Of a DNA stretch of 64,000 bases, positions 46,504 to 58,283 are shown piece by piece. The DNA comes from Psychrosphaera saromensis (GTDB taxonomy: Bacteria; Pseudomonadota; Gammaproteobacteria; Enterobacterales; Alteromonadaceae), in assembly GCF_002954545.1 (NCBI RefSeq), contig NZ_MSCH01000003.1:3482789-3546788 (forward strand). The letters run 5' to 3'. The translations under genes and the position numbers were made by a program. Under the pieces are notes generated by a model. It was not told where the DNA came from, did not search any database, and was given only the letters and a program-made list of their open reading frames with translations. Each line of letters opens with the position of its first letter. Positions within the stretch are counted from its first letter, which is position 1.

Positions 46504-46974
46504 CTAAACTGCTGCGTTCTTGACGTTGACGTCATTTGTTGCAGTGCTATTTACTTCAATAATTTCAACATCAAAGGTTAAAACTTGGCCGGCCAACGGA
46601 TGATTAAAGTCAACCGTTACAGACTGCCCAACCACATCACGAATAACACCAGGCAACTCAGTACCATCAGGTTGAGTAAAGGCAACAATTGCGCCCTCTT
46701 CAGCAGGAACATCGGCACCAAATTTGTCTTTATCAACAAAATAAATATTGTCAGGATTTGGCTGACCAAATGCTTGTTCAGGCTCTAAGGTAAAAGATGC
46801 TTCTTTACCCGCTTCCAATCCCATTAAACAGGCTTCAAACCCTGGTGTTAAACTGCCATCACCAATGGTTAGCTTGGCTGGTTTGCCATTTACTTTTGTG
46901 CTGTCGGCTACTGACCCATCAGATAATTTGATAGAAAAATGAAAAACAACTTCGCTGCCGTTTTGAATACTCAT
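46504..46974 (-). CDS. fkpB: FKBP-type peptidyl-prolyl isomerase (SlpA/FkpB)
   Basis: 156 residues. SlyD-like FKBP domain with an inserted flap: FHFSIKLSDGSVADSTK, GDGSLTPGFEACLMGLEAGKEASFTLEPEQAFGQPNPDN, FNHPLAGQVLTFDVEII. Catalyses proline cis-trans isomerisation and acts as a chaperone. Between lspA and ispH, its standard location. No His-rich tail, which distinguishes it from SlyD. Confidence 0.95.
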   Translation of the reverse strand: MSIQNGSEVVFHFSIKLSDGSVADSTKVNGKPAKLTIGDGSLTPGFEACLMGLEAGKEASFTLEPEQAFGQPNPDNIYFVDKDKFGADVPAEEGAIVAFTQPDGTELPGVIRDVVGQSVTVDFNHPLAGQVLTFDVEIIEVNSTATNDVNVKNAAV

Positions 46975-46982
46975 ATTTATTA

Positions 46983-47507
46983 TTACTTAACCTGTTCTGA
47001 TGAATCGTTTTCAGTTGAATTTTCTTTTTTATGCTCAAAAATAGCATCTAATATTAATAATGCGGCGCCTATGCTAATTGCCATATCGGCAACATTGAAA
47101 GCAGGAAAGTGCCAATTTTGATAATAGAAGTGCAGAAAATCAACTACGTAACCATAGTTCATTCTATCCATAACATTACCGAGTGCACCGCTTAATATCA
47201 GGGCATACGAGGATAGTAGCAAAGGCTTATTTGATGGCGTTTTATACATCCAATAAACCAATAACACACTGATCACAAGCGCAATACTAGTAAAGAAGTA
47301 ATGTTGCCAGCCACCAGCATCACTTAAAAAACTAAACGCGGCACCATAATTACGAACATAAGTAAGGTCGAAAATTGGCAACACATTAACATCTTCATAC
47401 AACACAAAGTTATTGAGGATCCAAAGTTTAGTAAATTGGTCTGCAATGATTAATAACAGGCTTAAAGCTAAAAACTTTAAACCTGTATTTTTAAATATAG
47501 CTAACAT
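46983..47507 (-). CDS. lspA: Prolipoprotein signal peptidase II
   Basis: 174 residues, four membrane helices. Cleaves lipoprotein signal peptides before the lipidated Cys. Family motifs are NYGAAFSFL, GALGNVMDRMNYGYVVDFLHFYY (catalytic Asp) and FNVADMAISIGAALLILD (second Asp). Its start overlaps the ileS stop by one base (TAATG), so translation is coupled. Confidence 0.96.
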   Translation of the reverse strand: MLAIFKNTGLKFLALSLLLIIADQFTKLWILNNFVLYEDVNVLPIFDLTYVRNYGAAFSFLSDAGGWQHYFFTSIALVISVLLVYWMYKTPSNKPLLLSSYALILSGALGNVMDRMNYGYVVDFLHFYYQNWHFPAFNVADMAISIGAALLILDAIFEHKKENSTENDSSEQVK

Positions 47508-50347
47508 TAAGCGAACTTCCTTGACTCACCTTCACCATCGACATTGTCTACACAACGGCCACAAAGGTCGTCATGTTCAGCATTTTTACCAACATCGTCA
47601 GTGTAATGCCAACATCTTTCACACTTAGTACCTTCACTTGTTGTGATAGCAACATATACACCTTCTAACTCTGAGTTAGTTACTGTATCTGGTTTATTAC
47701 TAAGTGAGTCAACTTTAGCGGCTGATGTGATCAATACAAAACGTAGCTCGTCTTCTAGCGACTCTAACTTTTGCTTAATCTCGTCATTTACATATAAAGT
47801 AACTTCCGCTTCTAACGATGCGCCAATCAACTTATCTTTTTTAGCTACTTCTAACGTGCGGTTTACTTCGTCTTTAATCGCTAAGATTGCAGACCAGTAA
47901 TCATCGCCCATATCTACGTCTTTGGCATATTGTTCAATGTCTGAATACCAAACACCGGTGAATACGAATTCGCCACGTTTGCCAGCGGCAGTTTCAGCTG
48001 GAAGTGCTTGCCAGATCTCTTGTGCCGTAAATGATAATACTGGCGCCATCCAACATGTCATCGCTTCTGCTATATGATACAAGGCAGTTTGACATGAACG
48101 ACGTGCTACAGAGTCAGCTTTAGCTGTGTATTGTCTGTCTTTGATAACGTCTAAATAGAAGCTACCTAAGTCAACTGAACAGAAGTTCATTAGTTTTTGC
48201 ATAACAACGTGGAACTGATATTTGTCGTACGCTTCAATGATTTCAGTTTGTAAACGAGCTGCTTTGCCGACAATCCAACGATCAAGAGCAACCATTTCAC
48301 TTTCAGCAACTGTGTCTGTGATTGGGTTAAAGCCGTTTAAGTTAGCCAATAAGAATCGTGACGTATTACGAATACGACGGTAAGTATCAGCAGAACGTTT
48401 GAATATTTCGTCAGCTACTGTCATTTCGCCAGTGTAGTCTGTAGAAGCTACCCATAAACGTAAAATGTCAGCGCCGTATTTGCCCGTTACATCTTTAGGA
48501 GAAACTACATTTCCTAATGACTTAGACATCTTGTGACCTTTTTGGTCAACGGTAAAACCATGTGTTAGTACTTGGTCGTACGGGGCTTTATCATTCATTG
48601 CCACTGATGTCATCAATGATGACATAAACCAACCACGGTGTTGATCTGAACCTTCTAAGTACAAGTTAGCTGACTTAGTAAATTCTTTACGAGCGTCAAT
48701 TACAAAATGGTGTGTTACACCTGAGTCGAACCATACATCTAATGTGTCTTGTACTTTGCGGTAGTTATCAGAATCTGCACCAAGCAGCTCAGCTTGATCT
48801 AAATCCCACCAAGCTTGAATGCCTTTTTCTTCAACCGCTAACGCAACTTTCTCTAATAATTCTTGAGTATTAGGGTGAAGCTCGTCAGTTTCATTGTGGA
48901 TAAACAATGCAATTGGAACACCCCAAGTACGTTGGCGTGAAATACACCAATCTGGACGGCTTTCAACCATGCCAGCTATACGGCTTTGGCCCCACTCTGG
49001 TAACCATTCAACTTGTTTGATTTTCTCTAATGATTTTGTACGCAAACCGGCTTTGTCCATGCTTATAAACCACTGCGGCGTAGCACGGAAAATGATTGGC
49101 GTTTTATGGCGCCAGCAATGCGGGTAACTATGGGTAATATCAACGTGTTTCATTAATGCGTTATGTTCTTGTAACACTTCAATGATATTTTGATTGGCTT
49201 TAAATACGTGTTGACCGGCAAAAAGGTTAGTACCTTCAACAAATACACCATTTGGTCCAACAGGGTTAGCAACTTCTAATCCGTATTTTAAACCAACCGT
49301 GAAATCTTCTTGACCGTGTCCTGGAGCGGTATGTACACAACCTGTACCTGCGTCAGTTGTTACATGCTCACCTAAAATAACGGGTACTGTAAAATCTTCA
49401 TACGGATGTTTTACTTGAAGATTTTCAAATAACTCACCTTTGGCATAACCAAGTGCTTTGAATTCAGTGATACCGTAACGTACCATTACATCATCTAATA
49501 ACGTAGCAGCAACGATTAATCTAAATGGTACGTCAGCTTCAATTTGTACTAATACATATTCAACATCTGCAGCAAGTGCAATTGCACGGTTAGCTGGCAT
49601 AGTCCAAGGCGTTGTCGTCCAAATAACAAAGGATACGTCGCCTGCTCCTTGGTTACCGTCGATTAGCCCAAATTTGCTCGTTACATCTGCAGCGTCAACC
49701 GCGGTAAATTTAACGTCGATTGCTGGCGATACTTTATCTTGGTATTCAACTTCAGCTTCAGCAAGCGCTGAACCACAATCTGTACACCAATGAACAGGTT
49801 TTGAGCCTTTTTGTAAATGGTCGTTCTCGATGATTTTACCTAACGCACGGATGATGTTAGCTTCTGAGCTAAAATCCATTGTTTTGTATGGGTTTTCCCA
49901 ATCACCTAATATTCCTAAACGAACAAAACCGTCTAATTGCCCAGTAATTTGACGTTCAGCGTATTCACGACATTTTTGTCTAAACTCGGCAGCGGTAACT
50001 TTCTTACCTGGCTTACCGACTTTTTTCTCAACCATTAATTCAATTGGTAATCCGTGACAATCCCAACCAGGCACGTACGGAGAATCAAAATCAGACAAGG
50101 TCTTAGACTTAATGATCACGTCTTTTAATATTTTATTTACCGAGTGACCTAAATGAATGTCACCGTTGGCATACGGAGGACCGTCGTGAAGAATAAAACT
50201 CTTTTTGCCTTTTTTAGCATCACGAATTTGTTTATATAATTCTTTTTGCTGCCATTCTTTGATCATGACAGGTTCACGTTGAGCTAAGTTACCACGCATT
50301 GGAAATGCAGTTTCTGGCAAGTTAAGAGTATGTTTATAATCACTCAT
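47507..50347 (-). CDS. ileS: Isoleucyl-tRNA synthetase
   Basis: 946 residues. Class I enzyme charging tRNA-Ile with CP1 editing domain. HLGH occurs in [15 protein letters not shown] near residue 60, KMSKS in [13 protein letters not shown] near 605, and a C-terminal zinc finger CERCWHY...CGRCV. The eubacterial type with zinc finger suggests mupirocin sensitivity of the usual kind. No T-box leader upstream. Follows ribF by 50 bases. Confidence 0.97.
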   Translation of the reverse strand: MSDYKHTLNLPETAFPMRGNLAQREPVMIKEWQQKELYKQIRDAKKGKKSFILHDGPPYANGDIHLGHSVNKILKDVIIKSKTLSDFDSPYVPGWDCHGLPIELMVEKKVGKPGKKVTAAEFRQKCREYAERQITGQLDGFVRLGILGDWENPYKTMDFSSEANIIRALGKIIENDHLQKGSKPVHWCTDCGSALAEAEVEYQDKVSPAIDVKFTAVDAADVTSKFGLIDGNQGAGDVSFVIWTTTPWTMPANRAIALAADVEYVLVQIEADVPFRLIVAATLLDDVMVRYGITEFKALGYAKGELFENLQVKHPYEDFTVPVILGEHVTTDAGTGCVHTAPGHGQEDFTVGLKYGLEVANPVGPNGVFVEGTNLFAGQHVFKANQNIIEVLQEHNALMKHVDITHSYPHCWRHKTPIIFRATPQWFISMDKAGLRTKSLEKIKQVEWLPEWGQSRIAGMVESRPDWCISRQRTWGVPIALFIHNETDELHPNTQELLEKVALAVEEKGIQAWWDLDQAELLGADSDNYRKVQDTLDVWFDSGVTHHFVIDARKEFTKSANLYLEGSDQHRGWFMSSLMTSVAMNDKAPYDQVLTHGFTVDQKGHKMSKSLGNVVSPKDVTGKYGADILRLWVASTDYTGEMTVADEIFKRSADTYRRIRNTSRFLLANLNGFNPITDTVAESEMVALDRWIVGKAARLQTEIIEAYDKYQFHVVMQKLMNFCSVDLGSFYLDVIKDRQYTAKADSVARRSCQTALYHIAEAMTCWMAPVLSFTAQEIWQALPAETAAGKRGEFVFTGVWYSDIEQYAKDVDMGDDYWSAILAIKDEVNRTLEVAKKDKLIGASLEAEVTLYVNDEIKQKLESLEDELRFVLITSAAKVDSLSNKPDTVTNSELEGVYVAITTSEGTKCERCWHYTDDVGKNAEHDDLCGRCVDNVDGEGESRKFA

Positions 50348-50397
50348 ATTTGACTGGGTCCGTAATTTTATAATTTAAGATTTAATACTTAAATAAT

Positions 50398-51321
50398 TTA
50401 TTTAAATAGTTCAGCTTTTGCAGTTTTTACATCTGCGTGGATCTGCTGGATTAATTCATCTACCGAGTTGAATTTCTTCTCATCTCGGATTTTAAACAAA
50501 GGTTCAATACTTAACCTTTGGCCATAAATACTTTCATTGAAGTCAAATAAATGCACTTCCAATACAGGTTTAACCCCGTTTAACGTAGGCTTATTGCCTA
50601 TGTTAGCGACACCAAAGAAGCTTTGTTCTTGCCATTGTACTTGCACAGCAAATACACCTTTAATTGGCAGAACCTTTCTTTTTACCGCGATATTAGCGGT
50701 TGGAAAACCAAACTTACGACCATTTTTTTCACCATGGATCACTTTGCCATGGAACTTAAACGGTTCACCTAATAATGCGGTTGCCACTTCAAAGTTAGAC
50801 TCATCTAAACTGTGCCTAACCTCTGTACTGCTCGCTCTTTTGTTGGAGTATTCAAACGTTTTACTGTCGTCTACATTAAAGTCGAATTTGGCAGAATATT
50901 GTTTTAACAACTCAAGGTTGCCAATACGTTTTTGACCAAATCGGAAATCGTCACCAACGATTAGATGTTTAACACCTAATTTATCAATCAATAAATTTTC
51001 AATAAACTGCTCTGCACTCATAGCCGCAAAAGCCGGATTGAAACGAATGCAAATAAGTCGGTCGACGCCCATCGCTTTTAACTTTTCGAATTTCTCACGA
51101 AAGGTTAATACTCGAGCCGCCGCTTTATCTTTTAAAAACACTTCTTGTGGTTGTGGCTCAAATAACATTACCACAGCTGGCACTTGATATTTTTGTGCAA
51201 CTTGTTTTAATTTTTGTAGTACATACTGATGACCTATATGCACACCATCAAAGTTACCGATAGTTAACACACAGTTTTTATGTTTTTCAGTAATATTAAC
51301 TAAACCGCGAACTAACTCCAT
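50398..51321 (-). CDS. ribF: Riboflavin kinase / FMN adenylyltransferase
   Basis: Bifunctional: riboflavin to FMN to FAD. 307 residues from ATG 51321 (MELVRGL), matching the E. coli start MKLIRG; the longer TTG start 11 codons upstream is rejected. FAD-synthetase domain with GNFDGVHIGHQ (about residue 26) and flavokinase domain with HGEKNGRKFGFPTANI. No FMN riboswitch pattern upstream. Between murJ and ileS. Confidence 0.95.
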   Translation of the reverse strand: MELVRGLVNITEKHKNCVLTIGNFDGVHIGHQYVLQKLKQVAQKYQVPAVVMLFEPQPQEVFLKDKAAARVLTFREKFEKLKAMGVDRLICIRFNPAFAAMSAEQFIENLLIDKLGVKHLIVGDDFRFGQKRIGNLELLKQYSAKFDFNVDDSKTFEYSNKRASSTEVRHSLDESNFEVATALLGEPFKFHGKVIHGEKNGRKFGFPTANIAVKRKVLPIKGVFAVQVQWQEQSFFGVANIGNKPTLNGVKPVLEVHLFDFNESIYGQRLSIEPLFKIRDEKKFNSVDELIQQIHADVKTAKAELFK

Positions 51322-51423
51322 CACCACTACTTTTAAAGATAAAAAAACGGTCAAATTATAACGGTAAACGAGGGGGAATTACTAGCACACAAGTATGCTT
51401 ATTCTGTTGAATCAAAGGAATAT

Positions 51424-51457
51424 AATCAATTTAAACATCCATTAGTTTAAATTGATT
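51424..51457 (-). terminator. AT-rich hairpin between murJ and ribF
   Basis: Perfect 13-bp inverted repeat AATCAATTTAAAC with an 8-base loop, 15 bases past the murJ stop, no T run. Similar in style to the hairpin before pilV. May weaken readthrough or mark mRNA processing. Confidence 0.5.
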
Positions 51458-51471
51458 AATTTATCTGCAAA

Positions 51472-53022
51472 TTAAAAGTTGGATTTTAGATCTCTGAGCC
51501 TAAAACCTAAACTAAACAGTAAGACGAAATAAGACAACATAGCCAAAAATATCAAACCAAATAGCTTAACAAGTAAATGTGAAAAGTTAGTCATTTCCAT
51601 TGGCCAATTTACATGAGCCATCCAAACGATATAAGACATGAATGCGGTAGCCAACAATAATTTAACTATCCAAATCACCGATTGACGAGATATTTTGTAA
51701 ACACCTTGTTGATGTAAACCTCTGTACAACAGAACCGCATTTAAGGTTCCAGACATAGCCGTTGCAATTGCTAAACCGACAAAACCAAAAAATGGCGCTA
51801 ACATAAAGTTAAAAACGATATTAGCTAACATTGAAATAATACCAATTTTAACCGGCGTCTTAGTGTCCTGTCTGGCAAAATAACCCGGCGCCAATACTTT
51901 CACCGCCATGTAACTCATTAACCCTGAACAATAAGCCATAAGCGCCCATTGAACATGCATTGCATCATCAGGGGTAAACTTGCCATGTAAATACAGGACT
52001 TCAATAATCAATGGGCCTAAAAGCATAAGACCTGCCATAGCAGGAAAGGCTAGCATCAATACAAATCGCAATGCCCAGTCGATTGTGTGTTGAAATGCCA
52101 TTGGATTGTCGTTTGAATGTAGTTTAGACAAACTAGGTAAAATAACCGTTGCAATACCGATACCAAATAACCCTAACGGAAATTCAATTAGTCTATCGGC
52201 GTAATACAGCCAACTGATTGAGCCTGTGACCAAAAACGAGGCAATGACAGTATCAACTAAAGCATTAAGTTGATGAACTGATACACCTAAGATTGCAGGT
52301 AACATCAGCAAACGAATTCGTTTTACATATTCGTCATTCCATCCCCACTTAGGTAAAACTAATAAACCGGCTTTTGCTAGAAAAGGAATTTGGAATAAGA
52401 ACTGGATTAAACCACCAACAAATACGCCGGTAGCTAATGCATAGGCAGGCTCAGAAAAAGAATCGCGAAAGACAATAGCGCAGACAATAATCGCAATATT
52501 TAAAAATACGGGAGTAAATGCCGCTACGGCAAATTTATTGTAGGTATTTAATACCGCGCCAGATAAGGCAACAAAGGTAATAAAAAATAAATAAGGGAAT
52601 GTTATTTTCAATAAAGATGCGGCCAATACAAACTTACCCGCATCTGGGCCACCTGACATCCAATCTAAAAACCAACCAGTACCAAACACCATAACGATGA
52701 CTGGAGAGGCAATAACAGCCAGCAAAGTAACAAAGGTAACTATTACGCCCAAAGTCCCCGCAACCTTGGCGACTAACTCTCTGACTTCGTCGTCACCGTG
52801 TTTTTCTTTTACTTCGGTCAATACAGGCACAAAGGCTTGTGCAAACGCGCCTTCGGCAAATAAACGTCTTAAAAAGTTGGGAATACGATTAGCAAAGAAA
52901 TAAACATCGGCATTTACACCGGCACCAACAAGGGTAGCTACAACTACATCGCGTACTAAACCTAAAACTCGAGAGATCAGCGTCATAAACGAAACAATTA
53001 AACCAGAACGCAACAGAGCCAA
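51472..53022 (-). CDS. murJ: Lipid II flippase MurJ
   Basis: 516 residues and 14 membrane helices of the MOP superfamily. Flips lipid II across the inner membrane for peptidoglycan synthesis. The start block SGLIVSFMTLISRVLGLVRDVVVA and conserved Arg residues in helix 1 are seen. The start is TTG at 53022, preceded by AAAAAGG at good distance; no ATG gives the N-terminus the family needs. Divergent from rpsT. Confidence 0.95.
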   Translation of the reverse strand: MALLRSGLIVSFMTLISRVLGLVRDVVVATLVGAGVNADVYFFANRIPNFLRRLFAEGAFAQAFVPVLTEVKEKHGDDEVRELVAKVAGTLGVIVTFVTLLAVIASPVIVMVFGTGWFLDWMSGGPDAGKFVLAASLLKITFPYLFFITFVALSGAVLNTYNKFAVAAFTPVFLNIAIIVCAIVFRDSFSEPAYALATGVFVGGLIQFLFQIPFLAKAGLLVLPKWGWNDEYVKRIRLLMLPAILGVSVHQLNALVDTVIASFLVTGSISWLYYADRLIEFPLGLFGIGIATVILPSLSKLHSNDNPMAFQHTIDWALRFVLMLAFPAMAGLMLLGPLIIEVLYLHGKFTPDDAMHVQWALMAYCSGLMSYMAVKVLAPGYFARQDTKTPVKIGIISMLANIVFNFMLAPFFGFVGLAIATAMSGTLNAVLLYRGLHQQGVYKISRQSVIWIVKLLLATAFMSYIVWMAHVNWPMEMTNFSHLLVKLFGLIFLAMLSYFVLLFSLGFRLRDLKSNF

Positions 53023-53161
53023 ATGAATTACCTTTTTAAATGAGTTAGCTAAAACTGACAGGGGTTATTATATTAGAGTGCCAGATCTTAATCTTTTTTT
53101 ATAGTTAAAGCATTTATCAGGACTATTAATTATATTATCTTGCATAGATTGCTTAAAGGGT

Positions 53162-53190
53162 TTGACAACAGCGTTGAATCAAGGCAAAAT
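53162..53190 (+). promoter_or_regulatory. Sigma-70 type promoter of rpsT
   Basis: TTGACA, 17 bases, CAAAAT. Predicted transcript start about 53197, giving a leader of about 44 bases before the UUG start. Confidence 0.65.
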
Positions 53191-53240
53191 TCGCGGCCTT
53201 AAAAACACGTTATTTTGAATTATTATTTTAGGAGTCAGCC

Positions 53241-53501
53241 TTGGCTAACATAAAGTCTGCTAAGAAACGCGTTATAACTTCTGAACAGAGCCGTCGTCAC
53301 AACGCAAGCCGTCGCTCTATGATGCGTACTTACATGAAGAAAGTAGTTGCAGCAATTGCTGCTGGTCAAAAAACTGAAGCACAAGAAGCATTCGTTGCTT
53401 TGGTTCCAGTTCTAGATCGTTATGCTACTAAAGGTCTTATTCACAAAAATAAAGCAGCTCGTCATAAGAGCCGTTTTAATGCACAAATCAAAGCTCTTTA
53501 A
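53241..53501 (+). CDS. rpsT: 30S ribosomal protein S20, UUG start
   Basis: 86 residues ([30 protein letters not shown]), the normal length. Start codon TTG at 53241 with TAGGAG upstream. E. coli rpsT also uses UUG, where it takes part in translational autoregulation by S20; the conserved rare start suggests the same here. Ends in a strong terminator. Confidence 0.97.
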   Translation: MANIKSAKKRVITSEQSRRHNASRRSMMRTYMKKVVAAIAAGQKTEAQEAFVALVPVLDRYATKGLIHKNKAARHKSRFNAQIKAL

Positions 53502-53539
53502 TTTAAGAACTTTAGTTTAGGCTAGTGGTAAGATTTATT

Positions 53540-53573
53540 AAAAACCGAAATGGTTCGCTATTTCGGTTTTTTT
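53540..53573 (+). terminator. Terminator of rpsT
   Basis: AAAACCGAAA stem with TTTCGGTTTT and a T7 tail. Confidence 0.92.
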
Positions 53574-53856
53574 GTATCTAAAATTCAGCAAATAGATATT
53601 TGAACTGCGCATTTATAACCTACTGTACTGATATTCGATTTATATTGTATTGCGTTAAGATGAATTGAATTTGATTGAGTCTGCGTGGGATTTATAAGTG
53701 AAATTAAAATGGAGTGCGGTAAGAGTTGAGCTAAGAGCAACTAAGCAAAGCCACAGATAACCAACAAAGTGCTTACAAAGATCAGCTTTATAAAAGCTAA
53801 TCTATGTAAACAAGCCATCATTGATGAACAACAAATGTTAAATAACCGACGAGTGT
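53574..53856. other. Gene-free spacer
   Basis: No ORF. A weak hairpin AGATCAGCTTT/AAAGCTAATCT near 53779-53803 may terminate the MAPEG gene. Confidence 0.4.
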
Positions 53857-54243
53857 TTAATAAACAACAAGGATATTTAATACCGCAGCAACCAACATCA
53901 TTACAAATGTTAATAAACCACCAAGTAATCTAGGCATAGAAGTGCCTGCTGTTTTACCAAGCCCCATACTATGTAAAATGCGACCAATAAACAGCATAGA
54001 ACCAAGCGCATGTAACACCCACATTTGAGTGCCATTTAGCTCAAGCAATAACAACATAAATAAAGCCATAGGCACATATTCGGCAAAGTTACCGTGTACA
54101 CGGATAGCACGATGTAATTCGCGGTCTTCACCATGTCCAATCCCTATTTGAAACTTACGACGAAAGCGTATTACTCTAAATGATAGAGCCACATAAAATA
54201 GACCTAATATGCCAGCGTAAAACGCGGTAAATTCAACATTCAT
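53857..54243 (-). CDS. MAPEG-family membrane protein
   Basis: 128 residues with about four helices. The block ELHRAIRVHGNFAEYVPMALFMLLLLE is the MAPEG signature (RxxRxHxNxxE), with the glutathione-binding arginines. Relatives include microsomal glutathione transferases and bacterial YecN-type proteins. Substrate unknown. Sits alone downstream of adk on the same strand, past the adk terminator. Confidence 0.87.
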   Translation of the reverse strand: MNVEFTAFYAGILGLFYVALSFRVIRFRRKFQIGIGHGEDRELHRAIRVHGNFAEYVPMALFMLLLLELNGTQMWVLHALGSMLFIGRILHSMGLGKTAGTSMPRLLGGLLTFVMMLVAAVLNILVVY

Positions 54244-54292
54244 TCTTGTTACCTTTCTAATTATTAACCACTACAACAGTGGGTTTTGAAAC

Positions 54293-54320
54293 AAAAAAGC
54301 CCACGTTAATGTGGGCTTTT
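54293..54320 (-). terminator. Terminator of adk
   Basis: AGCCCAC-6 base loop-GTGGGCT with six Ts following on the minus strand. Confidence 0.92.
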
Positions 54321-54336
54321 CAAATGCATTAATTTA

Positions 54337-55041
<705 letters not shown>

Positions 55042-55111
55042 TTACAAAAGCGATGACAACTAGAGTTAGGTTGGAACCGACTAAAGTCTAATGATTTTCA
55101 AAAAATAAATG

Positions 55112-55138
55112 AAAAAAAAGGGAGCTATTTGCTCCCTT
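55112..55138 (-). terminator. Terminator of htpG
   Basis: GGGAGC-5 base loop-GCTCCC, with T8 on the minus strand. Confidence 0.92.
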
Positions 55139-55161
55139 TTCTTAATTACGTTATCAGTTGT

Positions 55162-57090
55162 TTATTTAGTAAGCGATAACATTAAGTCATTCATGCGTTT
55201 TATAAACGAACCTGGATCTGTCATAGTTCCACGTTCTGCCAATGTTGCTTGGTCTAATAAAACTTCAACCCATTGTTTATATTGTTCTTCATCTTGCACT
55301 TGATCAATATGTTTCACTAGAGCGTGTTCCATATTTACTTCAAATACAGGTTTAACATCTGGAACTGGTTGTCCCATTTGCTTCATCATCTCAATCATTT
55401 GTGAACTCATGTCTGAGCTATCAGTCACAATACACGCTGGAGAATCAGTTAAACGGTGTGACACTTTTACGTCTTTTACGTCAGCTGAAAGAACTTCTTT
55501 CATTCTAGCGACTGAAGATTCAAATGTTTTGTCTGCATCTTCTTGTGCTTTCTTAGTTTCTTCGTCATCCAAGTCACCAAGGTCTAAGTCACCACGAGTA
55601 ACCGATACTAACGATTTACCGTCAAAGTCATTCAGATGTGATAATAACCACTCATCGATACGGTCAAACATAAGTACAACTTCAATGCCTTTTTTGCGGA
55701 ATATCTCAAGTGATGGATTATTCTTAGCCGCTTCATATGAGTCAGCAACAATATAATAAATCTTATCTTGGCCTTCTTTCATACGCTCAACGTAGTCAGC
55801 AAAACCAACTGATTGAGTTGCGTTATCTGTATGTGTTGAAGCAAAACGTAATAATTTAGCGATAGCTTCTTTATTTACCATATCTTCTGCTGGACCTTCT
55901 TTTAGCACTTGGCCAAATTCATCCCAGAATACTTGGTAATTTTCTTTATCGTTTTTACCCATACGGTCTAACATCTTCAATACGCGAGATGTACAACCTT
56001 TACGTAACGTTTGCGTTATCTTGTTGTCTTGTAAGATTTCACGAGATACGTTTAACGGTAAGTCGTTTGAGTCAACTAAACCTTTAACAAAGCGTAAATA
56101 GGTTGGCATAAATTGTTCAGCGTCATCCATGATGAATACACGTTGTACATATAATTTAAGACCACGTTGCTTATCACGGTTCCATAAGTCAAAAGGTGCT
56201 TTTTTAGGAATATATAACAATGATGTATATTCACTTTTGCCTTCAACCTTGTTGTGTGCCCAAGTCATTGGGTCGTCAAAGTCATGGCTGATGTGCTTAT
56301 AGAATTCTTGGTAATCTTTGTCTTCTAGCTCAGACTTATCTAACGTCCAAAGTGCGTCAGCTTTATTGATAACTTCCCATTCACCTGGGATAGCAGCGAT
56401 TTTTTCGCCGTCTTCGCCTTCACTTTCTGGAATTTCATTTTTCCACATTTCTACTGGTGTAGAGATATGGTCTGAGTATTTTTTGATTATTTCGCGAAGT
56501 TTCCAATCGTTGGCAAATTCTTTTTCTTCTTCTGATAAGAATAAAGTAATTTCAGTACCACGATTTTCTTTGGTAATAGTTTCTAGAGTGAAATCGCCTT
56601 CACCTTCACTTGTCCATTCAACACCCGCTGATGCATCAGCACCGGCTTTACGTGAACGTACAACGACTTTTTTAGCAACGATAAATGCTGAGTAAAAACC
56701 AACACCAAATTGACCAATTAGCTGTGAATCTTTAGCGTTGTCGCCAGATAGATTTTGGAAGAAGTCTGCAGTACCCGATTTAGCAATAGTACCTAAATGC
56801 TCAGCAGCTTCTTCTTGCGTCATACCAATACCATTATCATCAATTGTGATGGTATTTTTTTCTTCGTCAAAGCTAACGCGTACACGTAAGTTTCCGTCGC
56901 CTTCGTATAAATCATTATTAGACAAAGCTTCAAAACGTAATTTATCTGATGCATCCGCCGCGTTTGAAATAAGTTCGCGTAAGAAGATCTCTTTGTTTGA
57001 ATACAAAGAGTGGATCATCAGTTGTAATAATTGTTTAACTTCGGTTTGAAAGCCGTGAGTTTGTTTACCTTGAGTAGCTGATTCAGCCAT
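55162..57090 (-). CDS. htpG: Chaperone HtpG (Hsp90)
   Basis: 642 residues. ATP-dependent chaperone of the cytosol. N-terminal GHKL ATPase with [22 protein letters not shown] and [11 protein letters not shown]; middle domain; C-terminal dimerisation domain. Typically heat-shock induced (sigma-32), but I could not identify a reliable sigma-32 promoter upstream. Good ribosome site CAGGAG. Follows recR and is followed by adk. Confidence 0.97.
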   Translation of the reverse strand: MAESATQGKQTHGFQTEVKQLLQLMIHSLYSNKEIFLRELISNAADASDKLRFEALSNNDLYEGDGNLRVRVSFDEEKNTITIDDNGIGMTQEEAAEHLGTIAKSGTADFFQNLSGDNAKDSQLIGQFGVGFYSAFIVAKKVVVRSRKAGADASAGVEWTSEGEGDFTLETITKENRGTEITLFLSEEEKEFANDWKLREIIKKYSDHISTPVEMWKNEIPESEGEDGEKIAAIPGEWEVINKADALWTLDKSELEDKDYQEFYKHISHDFDDPMTWAHNKVEGKSEYTSLLYIPKKAPFDLWNRDKQRGLKLYVQRVFIMDDAEQFMPTYLRFVKGLVDSNDLPLNVSREILQDNKITQTLRKGCTSRVLKMLDRMGKNDKENYQVFWDEFGQVLKEGPAEDMVNKEAIAKLLRFASTHTDNATQSVGFADYVERMKEGQDKIYYIVADSYEAAKNNPSLEIFRKKGIEVVLMFDRIDEWLLSHLNDFDGKSLVSVTRGDLDLGDLDDEETKKAQEDADKTFESSVARMKEVLSADVKDVKVSHRLTDSPACIVTDSSDMSSQMIEMMKQMGQPVPDVKPVFEVNMEHALVKHIDQVQDEEQYKQWVEVLLDQATLAERGTMTDPGSFIKRMNDLMLSLTK

Positions 57091-57205
57091 CTGTAAATCT
57101 CCTGTGTTTGATGTGTATTAAATTCAGTTAACAAATTGAGATAACTGTTAAAACGTTGGTAACTTAATAGGAGCGTATATTTGAAAATCAAGGGAGGGAG
57201 TAAAG

Positions 57206-57240
57206 ATAAGGTGGTTATTTTTATAATATAACCACCTTAT
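57206..57240 (-). terminator. Hairpin past recR
   Basis: Perfect 13-bp stem ATAAGGTGGTTAT/ATAACCACCTTAT with a 9-base loop, 26 bases past the recR stop. T-poor tail on the minus strand. Confidence 0.65.
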
Positions 57241-57266
57241 AACTTTAAATTTGGAACACGACTCAG

Positions 57267-57863
57267 TTAAAACTGTTTACGTCCCATTAATGCATGGGTA
57301 ATTGTTGAACTATCAACCATTTCTAGTTCGCCGCCAACAGGAATTCCATGAGCTATTCGAGTAATAGAGATATTGTGGGATTTACAAATATCAGCAATGT
57401 AGTGTGATGTTGCTTCACCTTCTACACTCGGGTTTAATGCAAGAATAACTTCACTAACGTGACCATTTTCTAACATTTGTTCTAACTGAAATAAGCCAAT
57501 CTCACTCGGTCCAACACCATCAATTGGTGATAAACAACCATGTAAAACAAAGTATCGACCACTAAACTGGGCACTTTGCTCTACGGCGGCTAAGTCAGAT
57601 GCACTTTCGACAATACATAAAGTACCGTCGATGGCTCGTTTGGCATTTTGGCAAATACCGCACAATTCTAACTCAGTGTAGTTTCTACACTCAGAACATT
57701 GACCAATGTTATCCATAGCTTCATTTAATACTACCGATAGCTCTTTACCAGCTTGGCGTTTACGTTGTAATAAATGAAACGCCATACGCTGTGCCGTTTT
57801 TGGCCCAACGCCTGGTAAACATTGCAATTGCTCTATCAGGTTTTCTAATAATGATTGGCTCAT
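57267..57863 (-). CDS. recR: Recombination protein RecR
   Basis: 198 residues. Works with RecF and RecO in gap repair. HhH motif ([17 protein letters not shown]), four-Cys zinc finger ([16 protein letters not shown]), Toprim domain ([13 protein letters not shown], and [17 protein letters not shown]), and C-terminal Walker B-like region. Follows ebfC with 12 bases between them in the dnaX-ebfC-recR operon. Confidence 0.97.
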   Translation of the reverse strand: MSQSLLENLIEQLQCLPGVGPKTAQRMAFHLLQRKRQAGKELSVVLNEAMDNIGQCSECRNYTELELCGICQNAKRAIDGTLCIVESASDLAAVEQSAQFSGRYFVLHGCLSPIDGVGPSEIGLFQLEQMLENGHVSEVILALNPSVEGEATSHYIADICKSHNISITRIAHGIPVGGELEMVDSSTITHALMGRKQF

Positions 57864-57875
57864 ATAATTAGCTGA

Positions 57876-58202
57876 TTAGAACGGTAGTTTCATACCTGGA
57901 GGCATGCCCATGCCACCAGTTACTTTTGACATTTGTTCTTTGTTATTTTCTTCAACACGACGAACTGCATCGTTTATTGCCGCAGCAACTAAGTCTTCTA
58001 ACATGTCTTTGTCGTCTTCCATTAAAGACTCGTCAATATCAACACGTTTAACGCTGTGACTGCCCAACATAGTTACTTTTACAAGACCAGCGCCAGATTC
58101 ACCAACGACTTCCATTTTAGCTAAGTCTTCTTGAACTTTAGCCATTTTGTCTTGCATTGCTTGGGCTTGCTTCATGATGTTGCCCATTCCGCCTTTAAAC
58201 AT
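57876..58202 (-). CDS. ebfC: YbaB/EbfC nucleoid-associated protein
   Basis: 108 residues. Small DNA-binding protein of the YbaB/EbfC family, which acts as a dimer and binds DNA; the exact role is debated. Family features: N-terminal Met-rich helix ([26 protein letters not shown]) and the conserved G-D-x... sheet. Flanked by dnaX and recR as almost always. Confidence 0.95.
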   Translation of the reverse strand: MFKGGMGNIMKQAQAMQDKMAKVQEDLAKMEVVGESGAGLVKVTMLGSHSVKRVDIDESLMEDDKDMLEDLVAAAINDAVRRVEENNKEQMSKVTGGMGMPPGMKLPF

Positions 58203-58283
58203 AATCTTTCCTCAATTTTTTTTAATACTAATAAGGTAACTGCCAATTTATATGGGCGGTTCGTTAAATTACAAGTTCAGCCA

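Noticed and set aside
51322..51471. FMN riboswitch before ribF
   Set aside because: The spacer shows only an AT-rich hairpin; none of the conserved riboswitch segments is visible.
53857..54243. MAPEG gene as part of the adk operon
   Set aside because: A strong terminator at 54293-54320 lies between adk and this gene on the same strand, so it is probably separate.
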